DNA of 40,793 nt from assembly GCA_003222395.1 (NCBI GenBank), contig QHWB01000068.1, positions 1 through 40,793 of the forward strand, written 5' to 3'. The notes beneath the pieces were generated by a model. It had not been told where the DNA came from. It did no database searches and saw nothing but the letters and a program-made list of their open reading frames with translations. Position 1 is the first letter of the stretch, and the number at the start of each line of letters is the position of its first letter. Positions 7,732 through 15,961 of this stretch are shown one piece after another. A program made the translations under genes and the position numbers. The DNA comes from Acidobacteriota bacterium. Its GTDB lineage: Bacteria; Acidobacteriota; Vicinamibacteria; Vicinamibacterales; CAVVIG01.

Positions 7732-10649
7732 AAGGGCTTCAGCAGCAGGATCTGGAGCACCGTCGACCCGGCGCGGCGGTAAGTGTCGGGCAGGAAGCTC
7801 TTCCCAAAGTCGAGCTGCAGAATCGTGTTTCGAGGCGCCCGCAGATTGAGACGCACGCCGGTCCCTGTCACTTGATGCCACCCGTCATCTATCCGTGGAT
7901 CGCGTCCGCTCGCCTGGTCGAGGAAAAGATCGAACCGGTACTGCTCGAACAAATTGAATGAGTACGAGCCGCGGAGCATGGCCAGCTCGGCGAAGCGGAC
8001 CGCCGACGGCACACCGTGCATGCGCGTCGCATCGAACAGACCGAACTGGTACATGCTGAAACGATCGAGACGCCGGCCGCCGAAGTACGTCGCGTTCAAG
8101 TGGATCGTGTTAAATGTCTTGAAGACGAAATCCTTCGACAGCCCGATGTCGTACTTCGTGTACGTGCGCGCATCCGCGTCGAAGTCTGCGCCCGTTCCCC
8201 ACGAGGTCCACTTCGTACGCTGGTACGCGGCGACGTTCGCAGTCGCGGAGTAGCCGCGGCGCCTGAACTCGTAACCGGCGCCCTCGCCGTTGGTGGCCGT
8301 GTCCGACGGTATCGCGAAACCGGCGGCCGTCGTGGGGTCGCGGAAGTACGCATCGTAGTGCAGCTCGTAGTGGCCGGTGAGCTTGTGGAACGGCGTCACC
8401 TGATAGCCGATATTGACGCCGGTCGCGACGGGAATCCGGTTGACGCGTTCGCCGCTCCTCCGTCCGAGAGCGTCGAACACGTCGTCGTTCGATTTCACGG
8501 CGAGACCGAAGAAGTCGATGCTCGCGTCGAACTTGCCGCCCCACAAGTTCGGGTGCTGGAGGTTGCCGAGCGCGATGACTCCGCCGTACAGCAGCGCCAG
8601 CTGCATGTCGCGGTTGAGGAAGTTGAAGTCCAGGATGTCGAGACCGCCGATGGGCAGCGGATAGTCGAACGATGGATCGACGTCCGCGCCAAGCGCGAAC
8701 GCGCGCGCCGACGTGGTCATCTGGTTGCTGACCACCCGCGTCTCCCCTTTCTTCACGAGGTACCGAACCCCTTGGTCGGTGTCGCGGTACATGATGCGGT
8801 TCGACGCGCGGGCCGCCGTTCGCACAGCGTAGAAGTCCGGCACGTTCAGGGAGACGTCCGTGAAGTGCAGCTCCCGTTCGACGAGGACGCTGCGGCCGGC
8901 GATGAGGAACACCTGCTTGCTGACCAGATGGTTCATCAGCCACGCGGGACGTCCCGGAAGTCCGCCGGCCTCCGCGTAGATCTGCGTCTCGTCGTTCGAC
9001 ACGACCGGACCGGCCAGCTTCGTCTCCACTGCTTGGACCTTGAGCCTGACGAAGCTGCGCCGATCGATCCACACCGTACCGCGGTAGAGCGCCCGCCGCG
9101 CATCGACAGGATCGAAACGGATGACGAACGCGGGCCGTCCGCTGACCGGCTCGACGCCGTCCAGGCGATATGTGTAGTCCTCGTTCAACCGGAGATCGAG
9201 GGGCAACGAAAGCACCTTCTCCGGCTGCACGAGCGGAAACGCCGGTCGATTCGCCGTCCATTTCGCGCCGTTCAGCTCGAAGCTCAACTCCTCCCACTCG
9301 ACGCCGACGCGGTCAGCGAACAGACGGTTCTCCGTCACGATGTTGTACGACGGATCCGCGGGTGAAGGATGGAAGTGCTGCTCGATGCGGACGTGCGCGA
9401 TGTAATTCTCGAGCGCCGCGTCCTGCGCCGCCTGCGCCTGTCGGTAGCGGAAGATGATTTCCTCGACGCGCGGCAGTGATTCCTTCTGCGCTTCGCTCGT
9501 GAGTATGTACGTGTCGCCGATGCCGAAGTTGAAATCGAGAACGAGCGGGTGATCGGCAAGCGGCAGCGTGAATCGCAGTCGCTTGCCCGCTCCGTCGGTC
9601 TGGCTGCGCAGCGGTTTCTGGGTCGTTCCGGCCAGCAGATCGCGCACCATCGGGTTCGTCGCGTTCGCGACGCTGATCTCGAGGTCGATTGTCGCGCCCG
9701 CGGCGGGACCGTACACGAGAAACGTATCGAAGCCGGTGAGGCTGTACAGCAGCGTGTGCGCAACCGACGGCGTGACGTCGCGTTCGGCCTGCGTGAAGCG
9801 GAGAACAGCGGCGCGCTCGTCGAGGGTCACCAGATCGGCGGCGATCAGATCCGCGATTCGGCGGGCGGCCGACAGCGCTGCCGCGATCGCCGCCGGCTCA
9901 CCGTCGTACGCAACGACGTGGACGAACGTGCCGAGCGCGCGCGTCCGCGTCTCCACGAACTGCGCTGCTGCCTGTGCGGGATCGGCCGGCAGATGGACCG
10001 GTCCGATGATCGCGAGGCCGGAGGGCTTCTCTTTTTCGATGACCGTCGTCATCGGTCCCGCCGAAGACGGCAAGCCGTCGATCGCGACCGCGTCGATGTA
10101 GGGACCGGCGCCTGCAGCGAACACGCGGGCTTCCCACTCGACCGAGCCCGGGGGAATCGGGCCCTGTACCACGACCGCCGTCGATTCGACGGTGCGCAGC
10201 TGAACGGCCGCGAGTTTCAGCAGATAGACGTAACGATTGACGTCATGCTCGTCACCCGCCGCGACCGCGCCGATTTGATATGCGACCACGGCGCCGCTGC
10301 AACGTTCGGCGACCAAGCGGAGGAATTGACGCCACGCCTCGACGTCGGCATCGGCGGATGGAAACGTCCCGAGCGCCAGTAACACCGCCACATGACTGGA
10401 TTGGTAGATCTTCAGACGTTCCTGTAAGCGGTCCCATGCGGTGCTCGCGGACGAACCGTCGAACACGTGGCGATCGATCGCCAGCCGGGCGACGAGCGGG
10501 ACGTCCGCCGGAGGCGCAGGAATCGGCTCGGCCTCGAGCGACTGCTCGATTGCGACGCCACGGATCGCGGGCGCCGCCAGCGCGGTGGACGCGGCACACG
10601 ACCAGGCCGTTGCGCCGAGCACGGCGGTCACGATACCGCGGACGGTCAT
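7728..10649 (-). CDS. Large exported protein: glycosidase-like domain, LolA-like domain and outer-membrane barrel
   Basis: A 973-residue protein. A signal peptide (about 1-26, ending LAA) is followed by a TIM-barrel-like region (about 28-300) with the alternating strand/helix pattern of clan-A glycosidases. Where the catalytic WNEP-type motif would be, the sequence reads AYQIGAVAAG, so the domain may be non-catalytic. A middle region (about 440-610) resembles the LolA/LolB-like lipid-binding fold of outer-membrane lipoprotein-sorting proteins. The last 320 residues are rich in alternating aromatic and polar strands typical of an outer-membrane barrel. The ATG at 10649 overlaps the deacetylase stop (ATGA), and a frame extension further upstream is an antisense artefact. 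Domain assignments come from composition and motif reading only. The likely role is outer-membrane handling of the cluster product. Confidence 0.65.
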   Translation of the reverse strand: MTVRGIVTAVLGATAWSCAASTALAAPAIRGVAIEQSLEAEPIPAPPADVPLVARLAIDRHVFDGSSASTAWDRLQERLKIYQSSHVAVLLALGTFPSADADVEAWRQFLRLVAERCSGAVVAYQIGAVAAGDEHDVNRYVYLLKLAAVQLRTVESTAVVVQGPIPPGSVEWEARVFAAGAGPYIDAVAIDGLPSSAGPMTTVIEKEKPSGLAIIGPVHLPADPAQAAAQFVETRTRALGTFVHVVAYDGEPAAIAAALSAARRIADLIAADLVTLDERAAVLRFTQAERDVTPSVAHTLLYSLTGFDTFLVYGPAAGATIDLEISVANATNPMVRDLLAGTTQKPLRSQTDGAGKRLRFTLPLADHPLVLDFNFGIGDTYILTSEAQKESLPRVEEIIFRYRQAQAAQDAALENYIAHVRIEQHFHPSPADPSYNIVTENRLFADRVGVEWEELSFELNGAKWTANRPAFPLVQPEKVLSLPLDLRLNEDYTYRLDGVEPVSGRPAFVIRFDPVDARRALYRGTVWIDRRSFVRLKVQAVETKLAGPVVSNDETQIYAEAGGLPGRPAWLMNHLVSKQVFLIAGRSVLVERELHFTDVSLNVPDFYAVRTAARASNRIMYRDTDQGVRYLVKKGETRVVSNQMTTSARAFALGADVDPSFDYPLPIGGLDILDFNFLNRDMQLALLYGGVIALGNLQHPNLWGGKFDASIDFFGLAVKSNDDVFDALGRRSGERVNRIPVATGVNIGYQVTPFHKLTGHYELHYDAYFRDPTTAAGFAIPSDTATNGEGAGYEFRRRGYSATANVAAYQRTKWTSWGTGADFDADARTYTKYDIGLSKDFVFKTFNTIHLNATYFGGRRLDRFSMYQFGLFDATRMHGVPSAVRFAELAMLRGSYSFNLFEQYRFDLFLDQASGRDPRIDDGWHQVTGTGVRLNLRAPRNTILQLDFGKSFLPDTYRRAGSTVLQILLLKPL

Positions 10650-11479
10650 GCGTCGACCGCGCTGAGGCCCAGGACTTCTCCCATCGGCGCGAACGTCGCG
10701 CCGCGAATGATCTGTTCGAGCCGCGTCTGAAAACCGCCCAGGCGAAAGTAGTGCGCGAACTGCCTGGCCAGCGGCAGTGTCACGCGCGGCGGATCGCGAT
10801 CGATTTCCCAAGGATGAACGACGAGTGCAATGGGAATGCCGCGGCGGTTGCGCTCGGCGATCGCAGCGAGGACCCGCGCCGGGTCGCTCATCCGAAGGCC
10901 CCAGCCGACCCCCAGTGGCATGTTCTGCCCGAAGCGGCGGTCGACGAGCGGCGGGAACTCGATGACCTCGCCGTGCGCGGTCGCCCGCACGTGCGGCCGC
11001 TGCGGATACGCAGGATCGCCGACGATCCGCATCGGCGCCATGCTCGAGTCGAACGCGAACCGAGCGCGCGCCAGCACGTCGAGGGCCCACGGCGCTCGCC
11101 CGTTGATCGACCACTCGGGCGCGCGAAAGCCTCGCACGTCGGCGACGCCCGCGGCGGCAAGCGCCGCGCGGCTCTCCGCGAGATCGGCGCCGAAGCTTTC
11201 GGGCGTCAGCTCGTACACGCGCCGATGGAGATGTCCATGCGAGGCGATTTCATGGCCGGCCCGGGCGATATCACGCACGAGCGTCGGATGCCGCGCGGCG
11301 ACCCAGCCGAGCACGAAGAACGTCGCGCGCGTTCCGCACGCATCGAACAGGTCCAGCAAATCGCGCGTTGTTTCCACGACGCGGCTAGGCAGCGTATCCC
11401 AGTGCTCGAAAGCAAACGGACCGCTGATGCCGCAAACGTGGAACCACTCCTCGACGTCGACGGTCAGGCAGTTGCGCAT
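10646..11479 (-). CDS. Polysaccharide deacetylase (NodB homology)
   Basis: A 277-residue carbohydrate esterase family 4-type enzyme, expected to remove N-acetyl groups from a sugar using a metal centre. Motif 1 is TVDVEEWFH (catalytic D8), motif 2 is SHGHLH (H81 and H85 as metal ligands) and motif 3 is GFRAPEWS (R119). The opening DVEEWFHV and overall length resemble the deacetylases found with exopolysaccharide/PEP-CTERM loci. There is no signal peptide, so it probably acts in the cytoplasm on a lipid-linked or nucleotide sugar. It lies 11 bases after the ACP gene and overlaps the next gene by 4 bases. With the glycosyltransferase further on, it hints that the product carries an amino sugar. 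Confidence 0.9.
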   Translation of the reverse strand: MRNCLTVDVEEWFHVCGISGPFAFEHWDTLPSRVVETTRDLLDLFDACGTRATFFVLGWVAARHPTLVRDIARAGHEIASHGHLHRRVYELTPESFGADLAESRAALAAAGVADVRGFRAPEWSINGRAPWALDVLARARFAFDSSMAPMRIVGDPAYPQRPHVRATAHGEVIEFPPLVDRRFGQNMPLGVGWGLRMSDPARVLAAIAERNRRGIPIALVVHPWEIDRDPPRVTLPLARQFAHYFRLGGFQTRLEQIIRGATFAPMGEVLGLSAVDA

Positions 11480-11490
11480 TGGCCGCGCGG

Positions 11491-11760
11491 CTATCCGGTC
11501 GGCTGCCGGGACACCTCGATGAACTCGACGATGGTGCGCACACTGTGCAGTACACGCTTACCGACCTGCTCGTCACTGATCTCCACGCCGAACGAGCGTT
11601 GCAGCTCGAGGACGATCTCGAGCGCGTCGATCGAGTCGAGGCCGAGCCCTTCGTCGAACAGCGGCATGTCGTCCTGGATTTCCGCGGGCGTGATCGGCAT
11701 CCGCAGACACCGCACGATCGCCGTTTTCACCTGATCCAACAGTGTCCCGTTTCCATCCAT
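11491..11760 (-). CDS. Acyl carrier protein
   Basis: An 89-residue carrier protein with the phosphopantetheine site at S43 in GLDSIDALEIV, followed by the acidic recognition helix. It shuttles the growing acyl chain between ketosynthase, ketoreductase and dehydratase. It lies 16 bases after the ketoreductase gene and 11 before the deacetylase gene, within the minus-strand operon. Only one ACP is seen in the cluster, whereas aryl-polyene clusters of Proteobacteria often have two. No phosphopantetheinyl transferase is present in the window, so one encoded elsewhere must activate it. Confidence 0.93.
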   Translation of the reverse strand: MDGNGTLLDQVKTAIVRCLRMPITPAEIQDDMPLFDEGLGLDSIDALEIVLELQRSFGVEISDEQVGKRVLHSVRTIVEFIEVSRQPTG

Positions 11761-11776
11761 GGTGGATACCGTTACC

Positions 11777-12526
11777 TTACATCAACCCGCCGTCGACGCC
11801 GATGATCTGACCGGTGATGTAGCTCGCCGCCGGCGACGCGAGGAAAGCCACGAGCGGCGCCACCTCCTCTGCGTTCCCCGTGCGGCCGAGCGCGACGTCG
11901 CGCAGCAACTCCTGTCGTTTCTCTTCCGACAGCGCGCTCAGCATGTCCGTCTCGATGAGCCCGGGCGAGACGGCGTTCACGAGCACTCCCTGGCGCGCGC
12001 ACTCGCGCGCGAGCGTGCGCGTCAGGCCGACGAGACCAGCCTTCGACGCAGAGTACGCCACCTGACCGATCGCGCCGACGTCGCTGCTCGCCGAGACGAT
12101 GTTGATGATCCGGCCCCATCGCCGCAGCAGCATCTCGCGGATGACGGCGCGGATGCACAGGAACGCGCCGTTCAGGTTCGTTTCGAGGACCTCGTTCCAC
12201 CGATCGCGCGTCATGAACACGATGAGGCCGTCGCGTACGATCCCGGCGTTGTTGACGAGAATGTCGATCGGCCCCAGCTCGCTCCGGACCTGCTCGAAAA
12301 ATGTCGTCACGGACGCCTCGTCGGTCACATCGCACGGCGCCGCATACGCGTTCGCACCGTGCTGTTTCACCAGGGCGATGGTCTCCCGCGCGGCGTCCTC
12401 GCGCGCGCGATAGCAGATCGCTACGGAAGCGCCGCGCCGCGCGAGCGCCGTCGTGATGGCGCGGCCGATGCCTCGCGATCCGCCGGTCACGACCGCAACG
12501 CGGCCGTTGAGGCTGAATTCGTCCAT
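11777..12526 (-). CDS. fabG: 3-oxoacyl-ACP reductase (FabG-type)
   Basis: Short-chain dehydrogenase/reductase that reduces the beta-keto group of the ACP-bound chain with NAD(P)H. The 249 residues show the nucleotide-binding TGGSRGIG (14-21), NNAG (92-95), and the catalytic S145, Y158 and K162 at the spacing found in E. coli FabG. The ending [11 protein letters not shown] is also typical of FabG. It lies between the ketosynthase-like gene (54 bases upstream) and the ACP gene (16 bases downstream), so it is the cluster's own ketoreductase rather than a housekeeping copy. Confidence 0.93.
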   Translation of the reverse strand: MDEFSLNGRVAVVTGGSRGIGRAITTALARRGASVAICYRAREDAARETIALVKQHGANAYAAPCDVTDEASVTTFFEQVRSELGPIDILVNNAGIVRDGLIVFMTRDRWNEVLETNLNGAFLCIRAVIREMLLRRWGRIINIVSASSDVGAIGQVAYSASKAGLVGLTRTLARECARQGVLVNAVSPGLIETDMLSALSEEKRQELLRDVALGRTGNAEEVAPLVAFLASPAASYITGQIIGVDGGLM

Positions 12527-12580
12527 CTCTTGTGGAATGTGGCGGGCCGCGTGAATGATAGCCGCACGCGGGAGTCGCGC

Positions 12581-13804
12581 TCAAGCGCGCGCGGCCCGAA
12601 TCGCGAGGCTGTACGCCGTGCCGCCGCAAGCGACCGCGTTGACCAGGAACGTCTCGCCCGCGACCGCTTGCGAAGCACCGCTGGCGGCTACGGCGCATTC
12701 GGGATCGGGCTCGGCCAAGCCCACCGTCGGCACGATGCTGCCTTCTGCCATTGATCGCAGCGCGAGGACGATACCGGCAGCGGCAGCGGCGCCCGATTCG
12801 CCGACCGCGCCCTTGACCGACGCGACGGGCACAGTGCGAGCACCAAATACGTCCGCGATCGCATCCGACTCCAGTTTGTCGAGCCGCGGCGCGCCGTTTG
12901 ACGCGGCGACGACCGCGCCCACGTTGTCCGCTGCGAGCCCGGCATCGGTCAGCGCGAGGCGCATCGCACGGACGACGCCCGACCTGTCGGCCGGCCAGTC
13001 GTTCAGGGCAGCGGCCGAGGCCGCAGCGCCGACGCCGAGGACCTCTCCGTACGGCTGCGCGCCGCGACGCTCGGCTGCGGACTTGGCCTCGAGAAGCAGC
13101 AGATAGCCGCCTTCGCCCAGGACGTATCCGTTCCTCCGCCGATCGAAGGGGCGTGCGCCCTCGTCGCCGTCGCGCATTGGCGACAGTGCGCGGAACCGAT
13201 CGTGCACTTTGAAGAATGTCTCCTCGACGCAGTCGGCGCCGCCGCATACCATAGCGGCTGCGCGCCGGTCGCGGACGACGCCCACGGCGAAGGCGATCGC
13301 GGCCGGGCTCGACGCTTCGCGCAGATTGAACGTGACATTCGGACCGCGCAGCCCGAACTCGATCGCACACAGGCTGGCGGGCGCGTTCGAAACTGTGTTG
13401 CTGAACAGGATCGCGGGCACGCCGGTCGGACCGTGATCGGTGAGGCCGCCCACGTACTCGACGACGCTGTCGAGGCCGGCCGTATACGTGCCGAGCGCGA
13501 TGCCGACATCATCGGCCGCGCCCGGGCCCACCTCGCGCCGCGCATGCTCGAAGAGCAGACGTGCGGAGGCGACCGCGACGCGGCTCACCGCATCGAACCG
13601 GCGGAGCTTCATCGGGGGGATGAACGCTGCGGGGTCGAAGCCGCGGATCGTCGCCGCGAGGTGCGAGCGGCACGCCGACGTGTCGAACGCCGTGATTGCT
13701 GAAATCCCCGAGGCGCCCGACGCCACAGCGTCGGCGAGCGCCGCATGGCCGAGCCCGAACGAGGAGATGCACCCGATGCCCGTGATGACGACCCGCTCGC
13801 GCAC
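12581..13804 (-). CDS. Ketosynthase-like chain-length-factor homologue, catalytic residues lost
   Basis: A 407-residue protein with a clear ketosynthase fold: it opens RERVVITGIGCISSFG and has VCGGAD and GEGGYLLLLE blocks. All three catalytic positions are changed. The cysteine block reads REASSPAAI (Ala164 instead of Cys), the HGTGTP block reads SNGAPRLDK, and the KSxxGH block reads VKGAVGESG (Glu336 instead of His). In type II polyketide and aryl-polyene systems such a subunit pairs with an active ketosynthase and shapes chain length. The start is GTG 13804, because upstream in-frame sequence is not conserved in character. It heads the minus-strand operon, and its 5' end overlaps the putative start of the divergent LolA-like gene by 20 bases. 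Confidence 0.88.
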   Translation of the reverse strand: MRERVVITGIGCISSFGLGHAALADAVASGASGISAITAFDTSACRSHLAATIRGFDPAAFIPPMKLRRFDAVSRVAVASARLLFEHARREVGPGAADDVGIALGTYTAGLDSVVEYVGGLTDHGPTGVPAILFSNTVSNAPASLCAIEFGLRGPNVTFNLREASSPAAIAFAVGVVRDRRAAAMVCGGADCVEETFFKVHDRFRALSPMRDGDEGARPFDRRRNGYVLGEGGYLLLLEAKSAAERRGAQPYGEVLGVGAAASAAALNDWPADRSGVVRAMRLALTDAGLAADNVGAVVAASNGAPRLDKLESDAIADVFGARTVPVASVKGAVGESGAAAAAGIVLALRSMAEGSIVPTVGLAEPDPECAVAASGASQAVAGETFLVNAVACGGTAYSLAIRAARA

Positions 13805-14456
13805 GGAGCCGCTACCGTACCATGCGGGCCCGCACGCTTCAACGATTGCGGTCGCACTGCTGCTCCTCGCCTGTTCGGCCGCGACTGATGCCGCACGGGA
13901 TCGCTTCGCCGAGATCTTCGCACGCACGCTGCAGGTCCGGCAGACGATGCATTCGATCCGCGCGCGTTTCACGGAGACGACGACGTCGAGCCTGCTGCAG
14001 AAGCCGTTCGTCGCCCACGGCACCGTGCTCGCGGCCCCGCCGTCGCGCGTGCTGATGACCTACACCGACCCCGAACGGCGCATCGTGGCCATCGACGATC
14101 AATCGCTCACGGTGTCGTGGCCGGATCGCGGCGAGCGCGAAGCGATCGACATTCGCCAGACGCAGAAACGGATCGATCAGTACTTCGCGCGTGCGAGCCT
14201 GGACGCGCTGCGGTCGATGTTCGAGATTGTCGTCGAGCCGGATGCGGCGGTGCGCGGCGCCGACCGTGTCGACCTGCGACCGAAGCGGAAGCCGATCAAG
14301 GCGGGACTCGAGCGGCTGCAGCTGTGGATCGATCGCGAATCGCTGCTGCTCGTTCAGATGCAGATGACCTTTCCCGGCGGAGATACGAAGTCGATCCGGC
14401 TGGACCAAGTCACCCTCAACGTGCCGGTGACGGACGAGATGTTCCGGATCCGCTGA
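13785..14456 (+). CDS. LolA-like outer-membrane lipid/lipoprotein carrier
   Basis: A protein of about 223 residues with an N-terminal hydrophobic segment ending LLLLACSA, which resembles both a signal peptide and a lipobox (C30). The body reads as the LolA fold: VRARFTET-like early strands, a central SWPDRGEREAID strand pair and the late LWIDRESLLLVQMQMTF. LolA homologues in aryl-polyene clusters are thought to ferry the product across the periplasm. The start is uncertain. ATG 13785 (or GTG 13782) is in frame but overlaps the divergent gene, while ATG 13822 is in the wrong frame. A non-standard start nearer the signal peptide is possible. Its 3' end overlaps the convergent radical SAM gene by 41 bases. 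Confidence 0.75.
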   Translation: MTTRSRTEPLPYHAGPHASTIAVALLLLACSAATDAARDRFAEIFARTLQVRQTMHSIRARFTETTTSSLLQKPFVAHGTVLAAPPSRVLMTYTDPERRIVAIDDQSLTVSWPDRGEREAIDIRQTQKRIDQYFARASLDALRSMFEIVVEPDAAVRGADRVDLRPKRKPIKAGLERLQLWIDRESLLLVQMQMTFPGGDTKSIRLDQVTLNVPVTDEMFRIR

Positions 14457-15915
14457 ACGGCGTGCCGCCATCGGTCTGGACCGCGTGCAGCTCGTGCTCG
14501 GCGAGGCAAACATCGGGCCGCATCATGCGCTGCGTCCGGATCAGCATCCGTGTCAGCAACGGCAGATCGCGCGCGCGGACCTGGCGCGCCCAGTCGCGCC
14601 ACGACTTGTGGCCGCCGAGGTTTAGGATCGACCGGCGCCACGTCTCGCAGTACAGCTCGAAGAATCGCGCGGCCCCGAGCTGCGGTTCCCACACCAGATG
14701 ATGCATGTCGAACTGCGCCCATCGGACGGCGCGCAACCGTGGCAGCATTTCCTCGAAGTACGCCGTGCCGGGGAGCGGTGTCAGGATCGTGAACCCGGCG
14801 CGGTGCAGTCCGTGTGCCTCGACGAACGCCCAGAGCCGCTCGAAATCGGCCTCACGCCAGCTCGGATCAACCACGAAGTTGCCGGTGACGCCATATCCGA
14901 ACTGTCGCGCGACCGCGACGGCGTCGACCGTCCGATCAACGGTCGTGTCCTTGACGAGCGCGTTCAGCGCTTCGTTGGTCACCGCCTCGAGACCGAAGAA
15001 GATGTCGAAGTCCTGTGCGATGGGCCGCCAGGCCTCGAGGAGCTCCGGATGCGTGGCCGCGAGGTCGGTGCGCGTTTGCACGAGCATCCATCGCTTGCGG
15101 ACGCCACGCCGCTTCAACTCGGCCGCGAGCTCCAGGCTGCGCGACGGCTGATACCAGAAAAGATCGTCGGCGACGAAGACGTGCGGTCCGGTGGCCGCGA
15201 AGTCGTCGCAGACGCTGTCGATGGATCGAAGCCGGATGCCGCGATCATGGAGGGGCCACACCGAGCAGAACGAACAGCGGAACGGACAGCCTCGCGCCGT
15301 CTCGATGAGCCAGACCGGACGGAACAAGAGACACGCGTACTGACGACGCCATCGATCGACGTCGCGGCGAAGCGGCAGCGGCACCGAATCGAGCGCGAAC
15401 GTCTGGCCGGATGCGCGCGTCGACCTGAAATCGTGTCCGGCATCCGGCGGACCGCCGCCGGCGCGATCTTCATCGCGGATCAGCAGCCCCGGGACAGTGG
15501 ACGCTCTCTCTCGGCGCTGCAGCGCGTCAGCCAGCGCCGGAATGACCGCTTCGCCATCCTCCACGCAGATCGCGTCGACGCCGCGCGTGAAGAACGGCCA
15601 TGGATACGCCGCCGCCGAGTGGCCGCCGACGACGATGAATACCTCCGGCATCGCACGCCGGACGTGCGCGACGACCGCCAGCGCCTCGTCGGTCTCGAGC
15701 GCATGCATGCACGCGACGCCGACGAGCGCGGGCCGCACGCGCCGCAGGTACCAGTCGATCGATCGGCTGTAACGGAGGTCGACGACGGTCGTGCAGTGGC
15801 CGCGCTGTTCGAGTGCGGCGGCGATGTACTCGATGCCGAGCGGCTCGATGCGGAAGAACGGACCGAGGCCGAACCGATCGTTAACCGGTACGGGTCGAAG
15901 CAGCAGGACGTGCAT
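14416..15915 (-). CDS. Cobalamin-binding radical SAM enzyme
   Basis: A 499-residue protein of the class B arrangement. An N-terminal B12-binding Rossmann-like domain (about 1-135, with PLGIEYIAAALEQRG and IVVGGHSA) precedes a radical SAM barrel with its [4Fe-4S] ligands in RGCPFRCSFC (C210, C214, C217). The classic DxHxxG motif is absent, as in many members that bind B12 through other contacts. Relatives include methylases of unactivated carbons such as HpnP/HpnR and ring-forming enzymes such as BchE. Here it may methylate or otherwise modify the acyl chain, but the reaction cannot be deduced. ATG 15915 starts exactly at the conserved MHVLLLRP strand. It is a lone minus-strand gene between the LolA-like gene and the exporter. 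Confidence 0.88.
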   Translation of the reverse strand: MHVLLLRPVPVNDRFGLGPFFRIEPLGIEYIAAALEQRGHCTTVVDLRYSRSIDWYLRRVRPALVGVACMHALETDEALAVVAHVRRAMPEVFIVVGGHSAAAYPWPFFTRGVDAICVEDGEAVIPALADALQRRERASTVPGLLIRDEDRAGGGPPDAGHDFRSTRASGQTFALDSVPLPLRRDVDRWRRQYACLLFRPVWLIETARGCPFRCSFCSVWPLHDRGIRLRSIDSVCDDFAATGPHVFVADDLFWYQPSRSLELAAELKRRGVRKRWMLVQTRTDLAATHPELLEAWRPIAQDFDIFFGLEAVTNEALNALVKDTTVDRTVDAVAVARQFGYGVTGNFVVDPSWREADFERLWAFVEAHGLHRAGFTILTPLPGTAYFEEMLPRLRAVRWAQFDMHHLVWEPQLGAARFFELYCETWRRSILNLGGHKSWRDWARQVRARDLPLLTRMLIRTQRMMRPDVCLAEHELHAVQTDGGTPFSGSGTSRPSPAR

Positions 15916-15961
15916 GCGCCGTGGAGCGAGGCTATCATCCGACTTGCGGTTGATCAAGCGC

